From Ariolimax columbianus (Eukaryota; Mollusca; Gastropoda; Stylommatophora; Arionidae), in NCBI GenBank assembly GCA_036924085.1, contig JAVGWX010000011.1, forward strand, positions 37,920,970-37,984,969: a DNA stretch of 64,000 nt, given 5' to 3'. The notes under the pieces were generated by a model. The model saw nothing but the letters and a program-made list of their open reading frames with translations. It made no database searches and was not told where the DNA came from. This document shows positions 21,020 through 32,303 of the stretch, in pieces; the stretch's first letter is position 1, and each line of letters starts with the position of its first letter. The position numbers and the translations under genes were made by a program.

Positions 21020-21505
21020 AGATATGATAACAAGGAATTTTAAACATAGGAGCAAGGAAGTGATAGTCAGTCTGTATAAAAGCTTTAGTTAGATCTAGAT
21101 TGGAGTACTGTGTACAGGTGTGGAGTCCTTATCGTAGAGGAGAAATAAACAAACTAAGAAGGATACAGATAAAAAGGATAAACTCATAGTGGGATTTTGG
21201 AATTACAGTTACGAGGAAAGACTGGTATACAGTGTAGAAAAGAGAAGAATTCGAGGTGGCTTAATACAGGCTTATAAGATAATCAAGTGAAAGGCTAAAA
21301 TAGACTACCTTAGATAACACTTTTTTCAAAGTACAGACGCCTACTAGAACAAGAGGGTACAGCTACAAAACAATTAAAGAAAGGTTCAGATACCAGGAAA
21401 CATTTTTTAATCAAAGAGGGTGAGTGCTTGAAATGCAGTAGCACAGGAAATAGTTGAGGCAGGGTCCATTAATGCATTCAAGAATAGACTGGAAGCGCAA
21501 ACTTT
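21020..21505 (+). pseudogene. CR1-like LINE 3' fragment
   Basis: Matches in order the LINE at 30456-32025 (sense): [46 protein letters not shown]-like, and the terminal TTCAAGAATAGACTGGAAGC. Frameshifted; it stops short of the AAGTT tail. Confidence 0.78.
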
Positions 21506-21539
21506 TTAGATCAAATACAAGTAAAAGAAACTGTGTTTT

Positions 21540-21790
21540 CATTTTAAGCTCAGCATAAGGCTTCCCAGCCCCGTCTATGCACGTTTGTCTCACAAAGATA
21601 TTTCTTGGCCTGCCCCTTCCTCTCTTTCTTTGTGTTCTGTCTTCCAAGACTTTCTTTACTGGGCCTTCAAGAAGTAGGTTTTGTCTCAGCCAGGCCAGTC
21701 ATTCTTTTTGTATCCTTTGTAGCAGCTTTCTTTTCTCTCTCAATTCCACCAACACCCTTTCGTTTAATTTTCTCTATGACCAGCTCACTT
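21540..21790 (-). pseudogene. RTE-like LINE C-terminal fragment
   Basis: Minus frames read EDRTQRKRGRGRPRNIFVRQ and TCIDGAGKPYAELK. KRGRGRPR near the C-terminus is typical. The fragment abuts the CR1-like piece on one side and a SINE on the other. Confidence 0.68.
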
Positions 21791-21796
21791 TATTCA

Positions 21797-22095
21797 CTGT
21801 AGTCGAGAGGTAAGGCAGTTCCATCTCAAAGCAATGAATGGAAACGGCTGGGGTTCGAGTTCCACAGGTTTCAAGCGACTTTTTGTCTAAAAGGAGGTCT
21901 GATCAGAGTACCTGCATCCTGAATTACCTTGACATGTCTTACCACTGGCCCAAGGTAGTTCGAGACCAGAGAGTGAGGTTGAAGACCAGCGCAGTTACTT
22001 CCTCATTATATTATCCACAAACAGCGCAAGTTACATCATCAAGACAAAGCTGTCTGATGGTGTCGCCATCATTTCTTGAGGTGGCCACCTAACAT
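21797..22095 (+). repeat. tRNA-Ser-like SINE, copy 1
   Basis: The head GTAGTCGAGAGGTAAGGC (box A) and GGGGTTCGAGTTCCAC (box B) have a long variable region, as in tRNA-Ser/Leu. The body, with GACCAGAGAGTGAGGTTGA and TACATCATCAAGACAAAGC, is shared with 32548-32855 and 57925-58235. Confidence 0.75.
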
Positions 22096-22271
22096 CCATA
22101 TATTATACAATTTAGAAACGGAGAGAATGCAACGAATGAAAACTTTTATTAAATTAATAAATCATTAAATGATAAAATATATAACGTATTACTTGCATGC
22201 TCCATAAAAACAATATTCAAACAAACAAGTAATTGGAAACGGAAGTGTGAGGAAGTTTCTGGTTGTGTAAT

Positions 22272-22345
22272 ATAAACTAAACTTATTTATACTGGGTTAG
22301 AAGGCTCTATAGAGTCTGTAGACAACCAGTTTTCAACATACAACA
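22272..22345 (-). repeat. CR1-like LINE 3' tail only
   Basis: TTATACTGGGTTAGAAGGCT + CTATAGAGTCTGTAGACAAC matches the extreme 3' end of the CR1-like family. It is heavily 5'-truncated. Confidence 0.7.
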
Positions 22346-22451
22346 AAACCCCCAAAATAACTAAATGCTTTTAAGTAATTAAATTATGTGCTTAGTTCAG
22401 TTCAGTTCAAGTGCCATCTCCACAACGAAGGTATGTTGCAATGGATCTTCA

Positions 22452-22611
22452 GTGTACTCTATCATAATGTGTACTCTATCATAATGTGTACTCTATTGTA
22501 ATGTGTATTATGTACTCTATCATAATGTGTACTCTATCATAATGTGTACTCTATCAAAATGTGTACTCTATCATAATGTGTACTCTATCATAATGTGTAC
22601 TCTAATCATAT
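22452..22611. repeat. 17-bp minisatellite, about 9 units
   Basis: GTGTACTCTATCATAAT repeats with one ~24-bp variant near 22503. It lies at the 3' border of the RTE-like fragment 22630-23130 (minus). Confidence 0.9.
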
Positions 22612-22629
22612 GGGTGTACTCCTACCATA

Positions 22630-23130
22630 ATGGTGCAAGTGGACAGGCTTTCGTCAGTTCATTTCCTTATATTCACCCACTTAAAACGTTGTTTACCTCT
22701 CAAACGACTGCCTCCTATGCTGCCCTATAGTATGTTCTTCAACAAAGAGGTATGTGCTGTTATTTTACTAAAACAACATAACTGTCTAACCCTGATTTCG
22801 GTAATTATTTCTCTGTTTAACCCCATATTTTTCAATACCTCCACATTTGTTTCCAAGAAATGTGACACAATCTTCTATATACTCACATCTTGAAGGCTTC
22901 AATGCTTTTTTCAAATTTGTTATTTAGTGTTCATGTTTCTGCGCCATAAAGTAGTGACGAGTATACATAACACCTGCGAATTCTCATTTGTAAATTATGA
23001 TTTAACTGTCAGTATGTGTCGCATGTTGCCGAATACCATCTTAGCCATACCTATTCTCTTTCTGATTTATTTTTCACAGCTGCGTTCTTCCGTTATCATA
23101 TGACGTAGAAGGAGAATATTTAGATCTGTT
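22630..23130 (-). pseudogene. RTE-like LINE C-terminal fragment
   Basis: Minus frames include KMVFGNMRHIL, FEKSIEAFK, GSIGGSRLRGKQRFKWVN, in the order found in RTE-like proteins. Frameshifts and stops. 23130-23865 shows no further recognisable feature. Confidence 0.65.
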
Positions 23131-23867
23131 CCAGTAGTTGATATTTTATTGTTTTCTGCATACATAAATGGTTTCTTGTCCCTTTTCCCAAGTATTATAC
23201 ATAACTTAATTATGTGCATAGTTCAAAAGTTCATAATTGACCAGACCCTCGTACAGGTAATCATGCGCGAGTCCAGTAGTTAAGATGTGTCACAAAGTGA
23301 CCAGTAGACAATTGGATGGTCCACTGGAGTCGTCCCCAGATCGGTTTTACTGGTGCTGTAGTGGTCAAGGTTTGTGGATCTGGAGTTGGCATTGGCTATT
23401 TCATTTCTGGTCGGAGGGCTAGCCCTGAATATGAATCTTTGACAATAAATAAGCACAATATCCTTTGCAACAATTGAAATGTAGTTAATGAAGAGAATAC
23501 ATAACATTCAATGGACAGATACAAATAGTGGATAAAGATATATTATAATTAAACAGTAGTAAACGATGACTGCTAATTAAAATTCAAATAAAAGTTGGAC
23601 ATTTGATGTATAATCAGTTTCCATTATGTTGTCGTTGACAACCAGGCGACAGTATGAAAGGTCAAGGGCAAGTGAAGCAAAGAGGAAAGATCTGTAATGG
23701 ATGACAATTTGCTAGGAGCCCACAGAAAATCTGAAGTCATGAAATGGCCAAAGAAGAAATGGTTGTTGAAATGACGATAAAACCCCTATAGCACTTGGCA
23801 GCATAATGCCTCTCGGCACAAGCATATGTCTTCCTAAGTTGTTGTGATAATCTGTACAGTGTGTAAC

Positions 23868-24225
23868 TTAACTTAACTTCACGTCTTTATACTGATTTAG
23901 AAGACCCTGCAGAGTCTGTTTACAACCAGTTTCAATTACATAAACTTGCTCTAAAAGCTATGCGCATCCAATTTATTCTTAAATGCATTAACCGTCCGTG
24001 CCTCTACTACCTCCCCTGGCAATGCATTTCAAGCATACACCACTCTCTGACTAAAAAAATATTTCCTAATATCTAATCTGGACCTCTCTTTAGTCAGCTT
24101 GTAGCTATGCCCTCTTGTTATTGTGGGTGGCTGTATTTTAAAAAAAAACTTGTCATAGTCTAATTTATCCATTCCTATGACCATCTTATTAACCTGAATT
24201 AAGTCACCACGAATTCATATCTCTT
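23868..24225 (-). pseudogene. CR1-like LINE 3' end with AAGTT tail
   Basis: Starts on plus with ACTTAACTTAAC (the tail) and continues GTCTTTATACTG. It decodes on minus to the C-terminal RLDIRKYFF...NALP region with substitutions. About 360 bp of the 3' end. Confidence 0.82.
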
Positions 24226-24560
24226 TTTGTAGAGTGTAGTGTAGGGTGAGGTGCGGCGGGAGCAGCCAGTTTCTCTGGTCGGTTAACTTCGGGCATAGAA
24301 TCAGGAGCTGATCAACTGATTCATTGTGGTCATGACAGAATCTGCAATTTTGCTCACGTTGTGGGTCTAATTCTATTCAGATGTTTGCTGAAAAGGGCAT
24401 GGCCTGTTCTCAGCCTGAAGATCAAACTCTGGTCTCTTCGTTTTAAGGTTTGGGTTCTGAGGATTTAGTTTTGCTTGGTGTCTGAAACATATTTGGCCCG
24501 TCTAAGATGTAGCCCTCTTATTTAGATAGTCATGTGGACATTTAAAAGCACTCCTTTTAC
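24225..24560 (-). pseudogene. LINE C-terminal fragment with zinc-knuckle motif
   Basis: Minus frame LKRRDQSLIFRLRTGHALFS, then KHLNRIRP and broken cysteine positions. Same family as 790-1190. It directly adjoins the CR1-like copy. Confidence 0.62.
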
Positions 24561-24639
24561 AGAGTTAGGAAAAACAGCAAATATTGAGCCCCTCGAATTA
24601 ATGAGAAAATACAAATCTCTTACTTAGTTTGAAATACTA

Positions 24640-25830
24640 ATGAGGCTACCTGATCACTATCATACCAGAGGTTCAAAGAGAGAACTAAAAACAAAGAGAA
24701 CTAAAAACAAAAGAGTGAACTAAAAACAAAGAGAGACCTAAAAACAAAGAGAACTAAAAACAAAGAGAGAACTAAAAACAAAGAGAGCTAAAACAAAGAG
24801 AGAACTAAAAACAGAATACAAAGGAAAATCCCCCAACCATCTGGTCAGAGCAATCCACAGAAAACATGCAGACATGAAAGCCGAAATCGAAAAGTTCAAA
24901 GCACTGATTCTAGGGCCCATAGCCGGGACCATCTTGGAGAAAAGTAAAAAGTAAGCAGTCAGCAACAGAACAAAAAATCTACGTTCTGCAGGAGCTCAAG
25001 AGACAGAAACCTAGCAACTCTTGGACACATGTACACAGATAGATCGGCCTGGGTGAGCGCTAAAAGAGGAGGCAGTAGAATCTACATATCACACTCCAAT
25101 GGTGACATATAAAATCACTCAATACAACAAGCTGGAGATAATAATAAGATCATTTCAAAGCTGAAGCATTAGTTGTTCACGCAGAAACGAGAATTCTCAT
25201 CAGCCAAAACACAGCTACAAGGAAAATGGTAAATATAGTGAACTCCAGGAGCGTACTCCAAACAAGACAGTCTCTCAAACAAAATCAAATCAAACATTGG
25301 TTTAATGTTTAAAAAAACAGATCTAGTCCTATGGTGGATTCCGGCCCCCTGTGGGATAATTGGACATACGAAAACAGTTGAGCTTGCAAAAGTTGGAAGT
25401 TGTGCCACACAGAATCGTCATCCACAGATCTATAAAGAAGCAAAGACACTCATCAAATGATCCATGAGGATGGAATGGAGAGACCAGCACAAAGACTATA
25501 ATTAAAAAAAATGACAGCATAGACAAAGTTGGCAGAGATGGGCAGGCAAAGATCTTCAGACTCAGACCAGGACATTGCAGACTCAAGGTCCACTTTCACA
25601 GAATGGGTCTTAGAGACACCACCACATGTTATTGCGGAGCACACAGGCAAACACAAGAACATGCTCTGCAAGACTGTCCTACTCAGTGTCAGCAGGCTGT
25701 ATTCCTCACATATGCAATGTCAGTTCTGCAGGCCTACAAGAGTGCCAAACTTCAATTAAGAAAGTTTGGGCGAATAAAAGCAAAGAGAAGGGTATGGCTA
25801 CTATGGTTATCTTCATACTGAGGCATATCA
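24640..25830 (+). pseudogene. I-like LINE fragment: RT end, RNase H, C-terminus
   Basis: Reads AIHRKHADMKAEIEKFKALI, a YTDRSAWVSAKRGGSRIYI-like RNase H start, a WIPAPCGIIG-like stretch near 25340, then KIFRLRPGHCRLKVHF and CYCGAHRQTQEHALQDCP. Frames shift repeatedly. The unexpanded FRLRPGHCRLKVHFHRMG at 25550-25605 is the single-copy counterpart of the array at 9007-9364. Confidence 0.75.
24676..24812 (+). repeat. 16-18-bp minisatellite, about 8 units
   Basis: AAAGAGAGAACTAAAAAC with small length changes. It leads straight into the LINE coding frame RELKTEYKGKSPNHLVRAI, so it probably arose inside the element. Confidence 0.85.
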
Positions 25831-25929
25831 AGAAATGAGGCAGCAGACAGGTTGGTAAAGGAGGGAGCAACAAGAGAACACCTTTTTGAGTGTACATCAC
25901 AATAGAAAAATGAGTTATGATTCGTGGCA

Positions 25930-26345
25930 ATATAACCTAATCAGTAACTAACAGATCCATGGGAATACCGTTACCTGGTATTGAGTTAAAGTTCATGCAA
26001 TAGCAGACACTGTTGTAGGGGATGAAGTTATATAACCTTCACTACACAAGGCAGAGATGGGGAAACAAAGATCTTCAGAATCAGAATGAGACAATGCAGA
26101 CTCAAAATCCACCTCCACAGAATGGGTCTTAGAGACACCGCCATGTGCGATTCTGGAGTGCCCAAGCAAACACCAGAACATATCCTGTAGGAATACCCTA
26201 CTTAAACAGACCAAAGAGAGGCAGCAATCTGACCTGGGGAAAGGACCATGCTCTAAAAACGGCGAAGATCTGAAAGGCACAGTCTCCTTAGTGAACCTCA
26301 TCAGACTAGAAGCATAGCATCAGTTGATCGATGAAGAAGAAGATT
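25930..26345 (+). pseudogene. I-like LINE C-terminal fragment with GAA tail
   Basis: Shares the 8860-9005 flank, then reads LRDTAMCDSGVPKQTPEHIL-like knuckle remnants. It ends CAGACTAGAAGCATAGCATC + AGTTGATCGATGAAGAAGAA. Its 3' terminus is the single-unit version of the array at 60923-61194. Confidence 0.72.
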
Positions 26346-26529
26346 CCTGTATCTAGCTATTTCTCAAGATCTTCCTGCAGGTCTGTAATGCGATATTAGG
26401 TAGTGGCCGTGGAAGTGTTGCTTTGCTTCTAGTCAACTGATCAGCCTTCTCCTCATGTCTTGGTTGCTGAGATAATTGAATTCATTGCTACTAAACTTGA
26501 CACGTGAAAATAATAATAATAATAATGTT

Positions 26530-27115
26530 CGCATAGGTGTCAATGACTCAATGCGTCGATTGGTCACTGCCATGGCAATCTGCTGCAGCTTGTGGTAGGC
26601 CTCTAGAGCTGAATCAGAGTCTGGTAGCCGTCAGAGCTTGAGGCTGGGAGTCAGCCGATGGGTGGTCTTTGGCCCAGAGGAATGATTCTGCCGAACAACA
26701 TGGCCCAAGATGGAAAGATGGCGTTGGACAAGATTTTCCACGATGAGGGTGAGATTTGTCTGTGCGGTGACCTCAGTATTGCGAACAAGATCGTGCCATC
26801 AAAATCCAAAGAAGCGTCACTGGTTGTACACATGAAGTGCCTCAAGTCTTGACATGTCACGTTTAAGCAATGCCAAGGTCTCAAAGCCATAAAGGAGTAT
26901 GAGGATCAGACATATCTGATAGATGTATAATTTGGATTGCAGGGAAATCCTGCTGTTGCTCCACATGCGAGGAAGATCATTCATTGCAGAGGTGGCGAGC
27001 CCGATCCGCCTTGAGATGTCTGAGCCACTGCGGTTGTCAGATCTTGGTACACAAGTATATAAATTCAATGGTGCCCTCCACAGTGTGGCTATGGATAGCA
27101 AAATTCTGAGATCAT
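26530..27115 (-). pseudogene. RTE-like LINE RT/C-terminal fragment
   Basis: Minus frames: SDISRRIGLATSAMNDLPRM, then SLQSKLYIYQICLILILLYG and FETLALLKRDMSRLEALHV. This is the RI.LA..A...L...W, Y.......LLYG.E.W segment after the RT palm. It continues near 26740 as HLSILGHVVR. One unit of the 29-bp minisatellite lies on its left side (about 26488-26512), the rest on its right. Confidence 0.75.
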
Positions 27116-27120
27116 GCTAT

Positions 27121-27321
27121 ACATGATAATGACAGCTACTAAACTTGACACATGATAATGACAACTGCTAAATTTGACACATGATAATGACAGCTGCTAA
27201 ACTTGACACATGATAATTACAGCTGCTAAACTTGACACATTATAATGACAGCTACTAAATTTGACACATGATAAGAATGCTACTGAACTTGACACATGAT
27301 ATGACAGCTACTAAACTTGAT
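27121..27321. repeat. 29-bp minisatellite x 7
   Basis: Unit ACATGATAATGACAGCTACT + AAACTTGAC, starting at 27121, 27150, 27179, 27208, 27237, 27266 and 27294. It lies between a LINE fragment and the 3' end of the GMC gene. Confidence 0.93.
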
Positions 27322-27368
27322 CAATCATAGTGACAGTATCTGAGTATTATATTATTTTGTAGTGTGCG

Positions 27369-27423
27369 TTTATTGTTCATTCAAGTGCTCCTAATTTTTT
27401 TTTAAATAAATACATTTTTTATT
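27369..27423 (-). promoter_or_regulatory. Candidate polyadenylation signals of the GMC gene
   Basis: Two AATAAA hexamers on the minus strand, at 27423-27418 and 27374-27369, lie about 100 and 150 bp after the stop codon. Position and sequence fit 3' end formation. No transcript evidence can be seen here. Confidence 0.5.
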
Positions 27424-27519
27424 TTCATTTCGGCAACTTACATTGAAAAATTGTGCAATATTAAATATACTTTCTAGATACATTTTTTCGTCACCAAGCA
27501 CTGACAAAGCTTGATGTAT

Positions 27520-27670
27520 TCACAAGTCCACCGGTTTCAGTTGTGCCTTTCCTCTGATAATGTCTGAAACCTTTTCACCAATCATAATAGCTGGAGCGTT
27601 GGTGTTCCCTGAAATTATCCATGGCATTATGGACGCATCAGCCACACGCAGACCAGACACCCCTTGCACC
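27520..27670 (-). CDS. GMC oxidoreductase, terminal exon
   Basis: 151 nt. The split codon AT+G gives Met, then [16 protein letters not shown], then [21 protein letters not shown] and LKPVDL followed by [16 protein letters not shown] and GN.NAP..MI.EK are the standard C-terminal GMC motifs. Acceptor CACTATAG. Confidence 0.94.
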
Positions 27671-30600
27671 CTATAGTGTATGAGAAAACATAAATATACA
27701 TCCTTGAATCTCAAAATGATTGGCATAAAAATACAACTTGTCAAAGTTGATCTCTAGATATTACCAAAAAAACCTGTCTGGTTGAAAATTGTCTTGCATG
27801 CTACAAAGAAACACATTTTTATTGAACAAGAGTAGTTAGAATAAATAAATATTAAAATGAAATACTTTTTTCTCTACAAGTTTGCATGTATACTAAGACA
27901 TGATTTTTTTTTTTTTTTTTGTGACAATAGGAGAATAATTATTGATTTTTGTTTATTTTTTTTTTTGGTGGTGAATTGGTGTTTTAACATTTTAGTTTCT
28001 TTTATGTATTGGTGCTGGTCAACATTTATTGCAGACTACCAAAAAAAAAAAAAACATTTTTATTGAACAAGAGTAGTTAGAACAAGTAAATATTAAAATA
28101 AAATACTTATTTACTTATATACTTATATAAAATTCTTAATCTTTGAAAATGATCATTGTTTGCGTTGATTTCTTCACCTGCGTCATTTTCAAAGATTTCT
28201 TATGATCGTTTATTATTTTCCACTCAATGAATGCGTGTCTGTTCAAGTGTGACTTAAATTTGTTGATCTTGTTTTTGATCACAACAAAAAGCCTGAATTA
28301 AACAAATGTGATGGGACAAGACGTAAATACCACCTCAATCATCACTATCGACAACTATGAACTGGCAACTGTGGACCAGTTAAACTTACCTGGAGGCCTT
28401 CATCAATGATGCGCTCTCTCTAGAGTCCAAAATAGGCAATCACATTGGCAAGGCTGCTGTCATATTTTCTCGTACCATAACACGTGTACGGGGAAATCCC
28501 AAACTTATGCCCAAGACCAAGGCCGTGGTCTACAATGTCTTTGTCGTCAGAACGCTTCTATATGGCAGTGAAACGTGGACAGCCGATGCCAAATGTGAGC
28601 AAATGCTCAACACCTTTCACCTACAGCGTCTGAGATCCATCCTTGGCGACTTATGAAGAGACAGGGTGGACAAATACATAGATGCATGTTCGCACCGGTC
28701 TTCAAAGTATGTACACCCTCCTTCGCCAACAAAGACTGCGATGGCATTGAAGACGGACACATCCCCAAATATATTCTCTATGGGCAACTGGCCTGTTTTA
28801 AAAAAACAACTGGCCGACCACAGATTTGGTTCAAAAATGCTTGTAAACGGGACATGAAGGCATTGGATATAGATCTGACATCTTGGGAAAACATAGCTGC
28901 AGACCGATCTAAATGAAGATGCAACCTGAACATCCACCTTGTTGTGGGCGAAAATAAGCTCATGTAACACAGAGAAGTAAAAACACAATGCCGAAAGGTA
29001 AAGGAAAAAATCCAAAAAATTCAGTAGAAAGTTGCTACTCCAAGGTCGTATCAATCTATAGTTAGACATGACTGAAAATGGGCTACATACGAGGCGTATT
29101 CAAATGAAACTGGACCTAACTGCCCAAAGTGAACATAAATACGATGACGTCACTTCTGATGTAAACAGAACATACAAACCGTCAAGTTTGCAAAATTTCA
29201 CTGTCCTTCGACTCATAGTTTCCTCAGTAGACCTTTGAAAACATGGCGGGTGTGATACGGAATCCATCTTCAGTTGATCAGCAAGCGGTGATTCGGTTTC
29301 TAACAGTTGAAGAATGTTGACCAGCTGACATTCATCGCAGAATGCAGGCAGTGTAAGGGGACAAAAGTGTGGCAAACTTAAGCTCCGGCGACGGCCTACC
29401 CGAATTGCTGCACCAATTTTGACGATGGCATCTTCTGACGCAACAATATGCGCCGGACCTACTCTAGTAAGATCTTTCGTTAACTCACATCCTTCTTTAA
29501 ACATCGTTGTCCAGTTCTTCACTGTTGTCTGCGACACACTTTTGTCACCATACACTGCCTTTCGTTCTTTGATGAATGTCAACAATTCGACATCCGTCAG
29601 CTATTAGAAACCGATTCACCGCTCACTGATAAACTCTGGACGCATTCCGTATCACACCCGCCATGTTTTCAACAGTCAGCTGAGGAAACTATGAGGATAA
29701 TGAAATTTTGCAAACTTGATGGTTGGTATGTGCTGTTTACATCAGAAATGACGTCATCATGCGCATTGCATTGTACATATGTTTACTTGGTGCAGTTAGG
29801 TCCGGTTTAATTTAAACACACTTCGTATTACTTATTATTCTTGTTGTTGATATACGTAAATATTTTTTTTTTTAAACTATGATTTTTGATACAAGATTTT
29901 TAATGACATGTTCAGGATCAGTCAACAATTGATAAATTAAAATGTCGCACTAGTAGAGGCAGTGTACACAATTTTAGCTCTCTAGGTTATGTGGAAGTTG
30001 GCTAAAGCAGGAGAAATAGAAGTCTACGCAAACTGACAATGGGCAAGTCATCTATACTCTATTTCTCAAAGTTTGCTTGTATCTGAAGATGCCAAAACTT
30101 AAGAACGGAAAGACATATTGAGTTGAAATTCTCATATTTCACTAACATTCCATGAACTAATTTTGGTTTAGTGAAACTTATTTCACATCTCTATATAGTT
30201 AGATATATCTTTTGATTAACGTACTCAAGTGATGTGATCAATTGAATTAGACAAAATTATAAGAGTTATCTTTCTTCTATTAAATGTATATATAAAGTTA
30301 GAACCTCACTCTGTTTCATTTGACCCTGTCCTACAGTCACACTCCTGCACAACTTTCACACGCGCCTTCAGGGTGTGGGCCTTCCATTGCACTTTGGTTG
30401 GGCTAGCTTCTGAGGGCGCACAAACCTAGCATAGGTGCATACAGACGCACATATAACTTAACTTAACGTCTTTATACTGGTTTAGAAGACTCTGCAGAGT
30501 TTGTATACAACCAGTTCCAATTACACCACCTTGCTCTATAAGCTGTACGCATCCAATCTATTCTTAAATGCATTAACCGTCCCAGCCTCCACCACCTCAC

Positions 30601-32268
30601 TTGGCAATGCATTCCAAGCATTCACAACTCTCTGTCTAAAAAAATACTTTCTAATATCTAATCTGGACCTCTCCTTAGTCAACTTGTAGCTGTGCCCTCT
30701 TGTTCTTGTTGGTGGTTGTATTTTAAAAAACTTGTTATAGTCTACTTTATCCATTCCTCTGATCATCTTATACACCTGTATTAAGTCACCACGAATTCTT
30801 CTCTCTTCTAGACACCGTAAGCCGGTTTTTCTTAATCTTTCCTCATAACTGTAATGCTGGAATCCCACTATCAGCTTTGTCGCTCTTTTTTGTATTCTCT
30901 CCAGCATGTCTATAACCCCTCTCTGATAAGGACTCCACACCTGTACACAGTACTCCAATCTAGGTCTCACTAATGCTTTATACAGTTTGACTATCACCTC
31001 CTTGCTCCTATGTTTAATATTTCTTTTTATCATCCCTAACATTGCATTTGCCTTTTTTACTGCTACCTGAACTTGCTCCATCACCTTACATGTATGATCT
31101 ATTATAACCCCTAAGTCCCTTTCTTTATCTATCTTTCTAATATTGTTCTCTCCCATTCTGTAATTATGTTCCATATTGGATCTACCCATGTGCATGACTG
31201 TACATTTATCTACATTAAACTCCATTTGCCAGATTACAGACCATTCTCGAATTTTATTTAAATCCGACCTCAATATATTCACTTCTGCTTTAGATGAGAC
31301 ACTACTGCATAGTTTTGTGTCATCAGCAAATTTTGCAATAATGGATACCATACCTATGTCCAAATCATTAATATATATCAAGAATAAAATTGGTTACAAA
31401 ACCGAGCCCTGTGGCACTCCACTTTTCACTTCACACCACTCAGAGTACTCCTTATTTATATCCACCCTTTGCCTTCTTTCCGTTAACCAATTTTCAATCC
31501 ATTTGGCAACTTCCCCACCTATTCCATGTGATTTTAACTTTCGAAATAATCTTTGATGAAGTACTCTATCAAAGGCCTTTGCAAAATCCAAATAAATAAC
31601 GTCCACTGGCTCCCCTTTATCTAACATTTTGGTAACCTCCTCCATGAATTCTAATAGATTTGTTAAGCATGATCTCCCTCTGGCAAATCCATGCTGACTA
31701 TTTCTAATTAGATTAAATTTATCTAAAGGCATTACAATATGTTTTTTTTTATTATTGACTCTAACAATTTACAGACTACGCTCACAGGTCTATAGTTTGC
31801 TAGATCTGCTTTTTTGCCCTTTTTGAATAAGGGGATCACTCCCGCATCTTTCCAATCCCGTGGAACAATCCCTTGTGCAAGTGATTGAGAACATAATATA
31901 GACAATGGTTTTGCTAATTGGTCTCTAATTTGAAACAACAATTTTGGATGAATTCCATCTTGACCTGGACATTTATCCACTTTCAACCCCTCCAATTTTT
32001 TAAAAACCATTTCCTCTGTACTGGTTTATGCGTCCTGATATCGCCCAATGGACTACTGTCTGGGGTGGAATGGGCGGGCCTCCGCCAGTAGAAACTAGTG
32101 AGGCAAACATCTAAGCAGCAACAAGATTTCCAGAACGTCGCTTCTTACGACCGACGACCTATTTGACTGTTATAAGTTTCTTGGAAATTGTGAAGTACCG
32201 TAGGTTGTCATTACTTTCCTTAAGTGGAGGAGTGGAAAAAACGCACGTATGCCAAACTGGACAGGAGC

Positions 32269-32303
<35 letters not shown>

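Noticed and set aside
21797..21880. Functional tRNA-Ser gene
   Set aside because: Box A and B are visible but stems do not pair well and the head is fused to a SINE body shared by two other copies.
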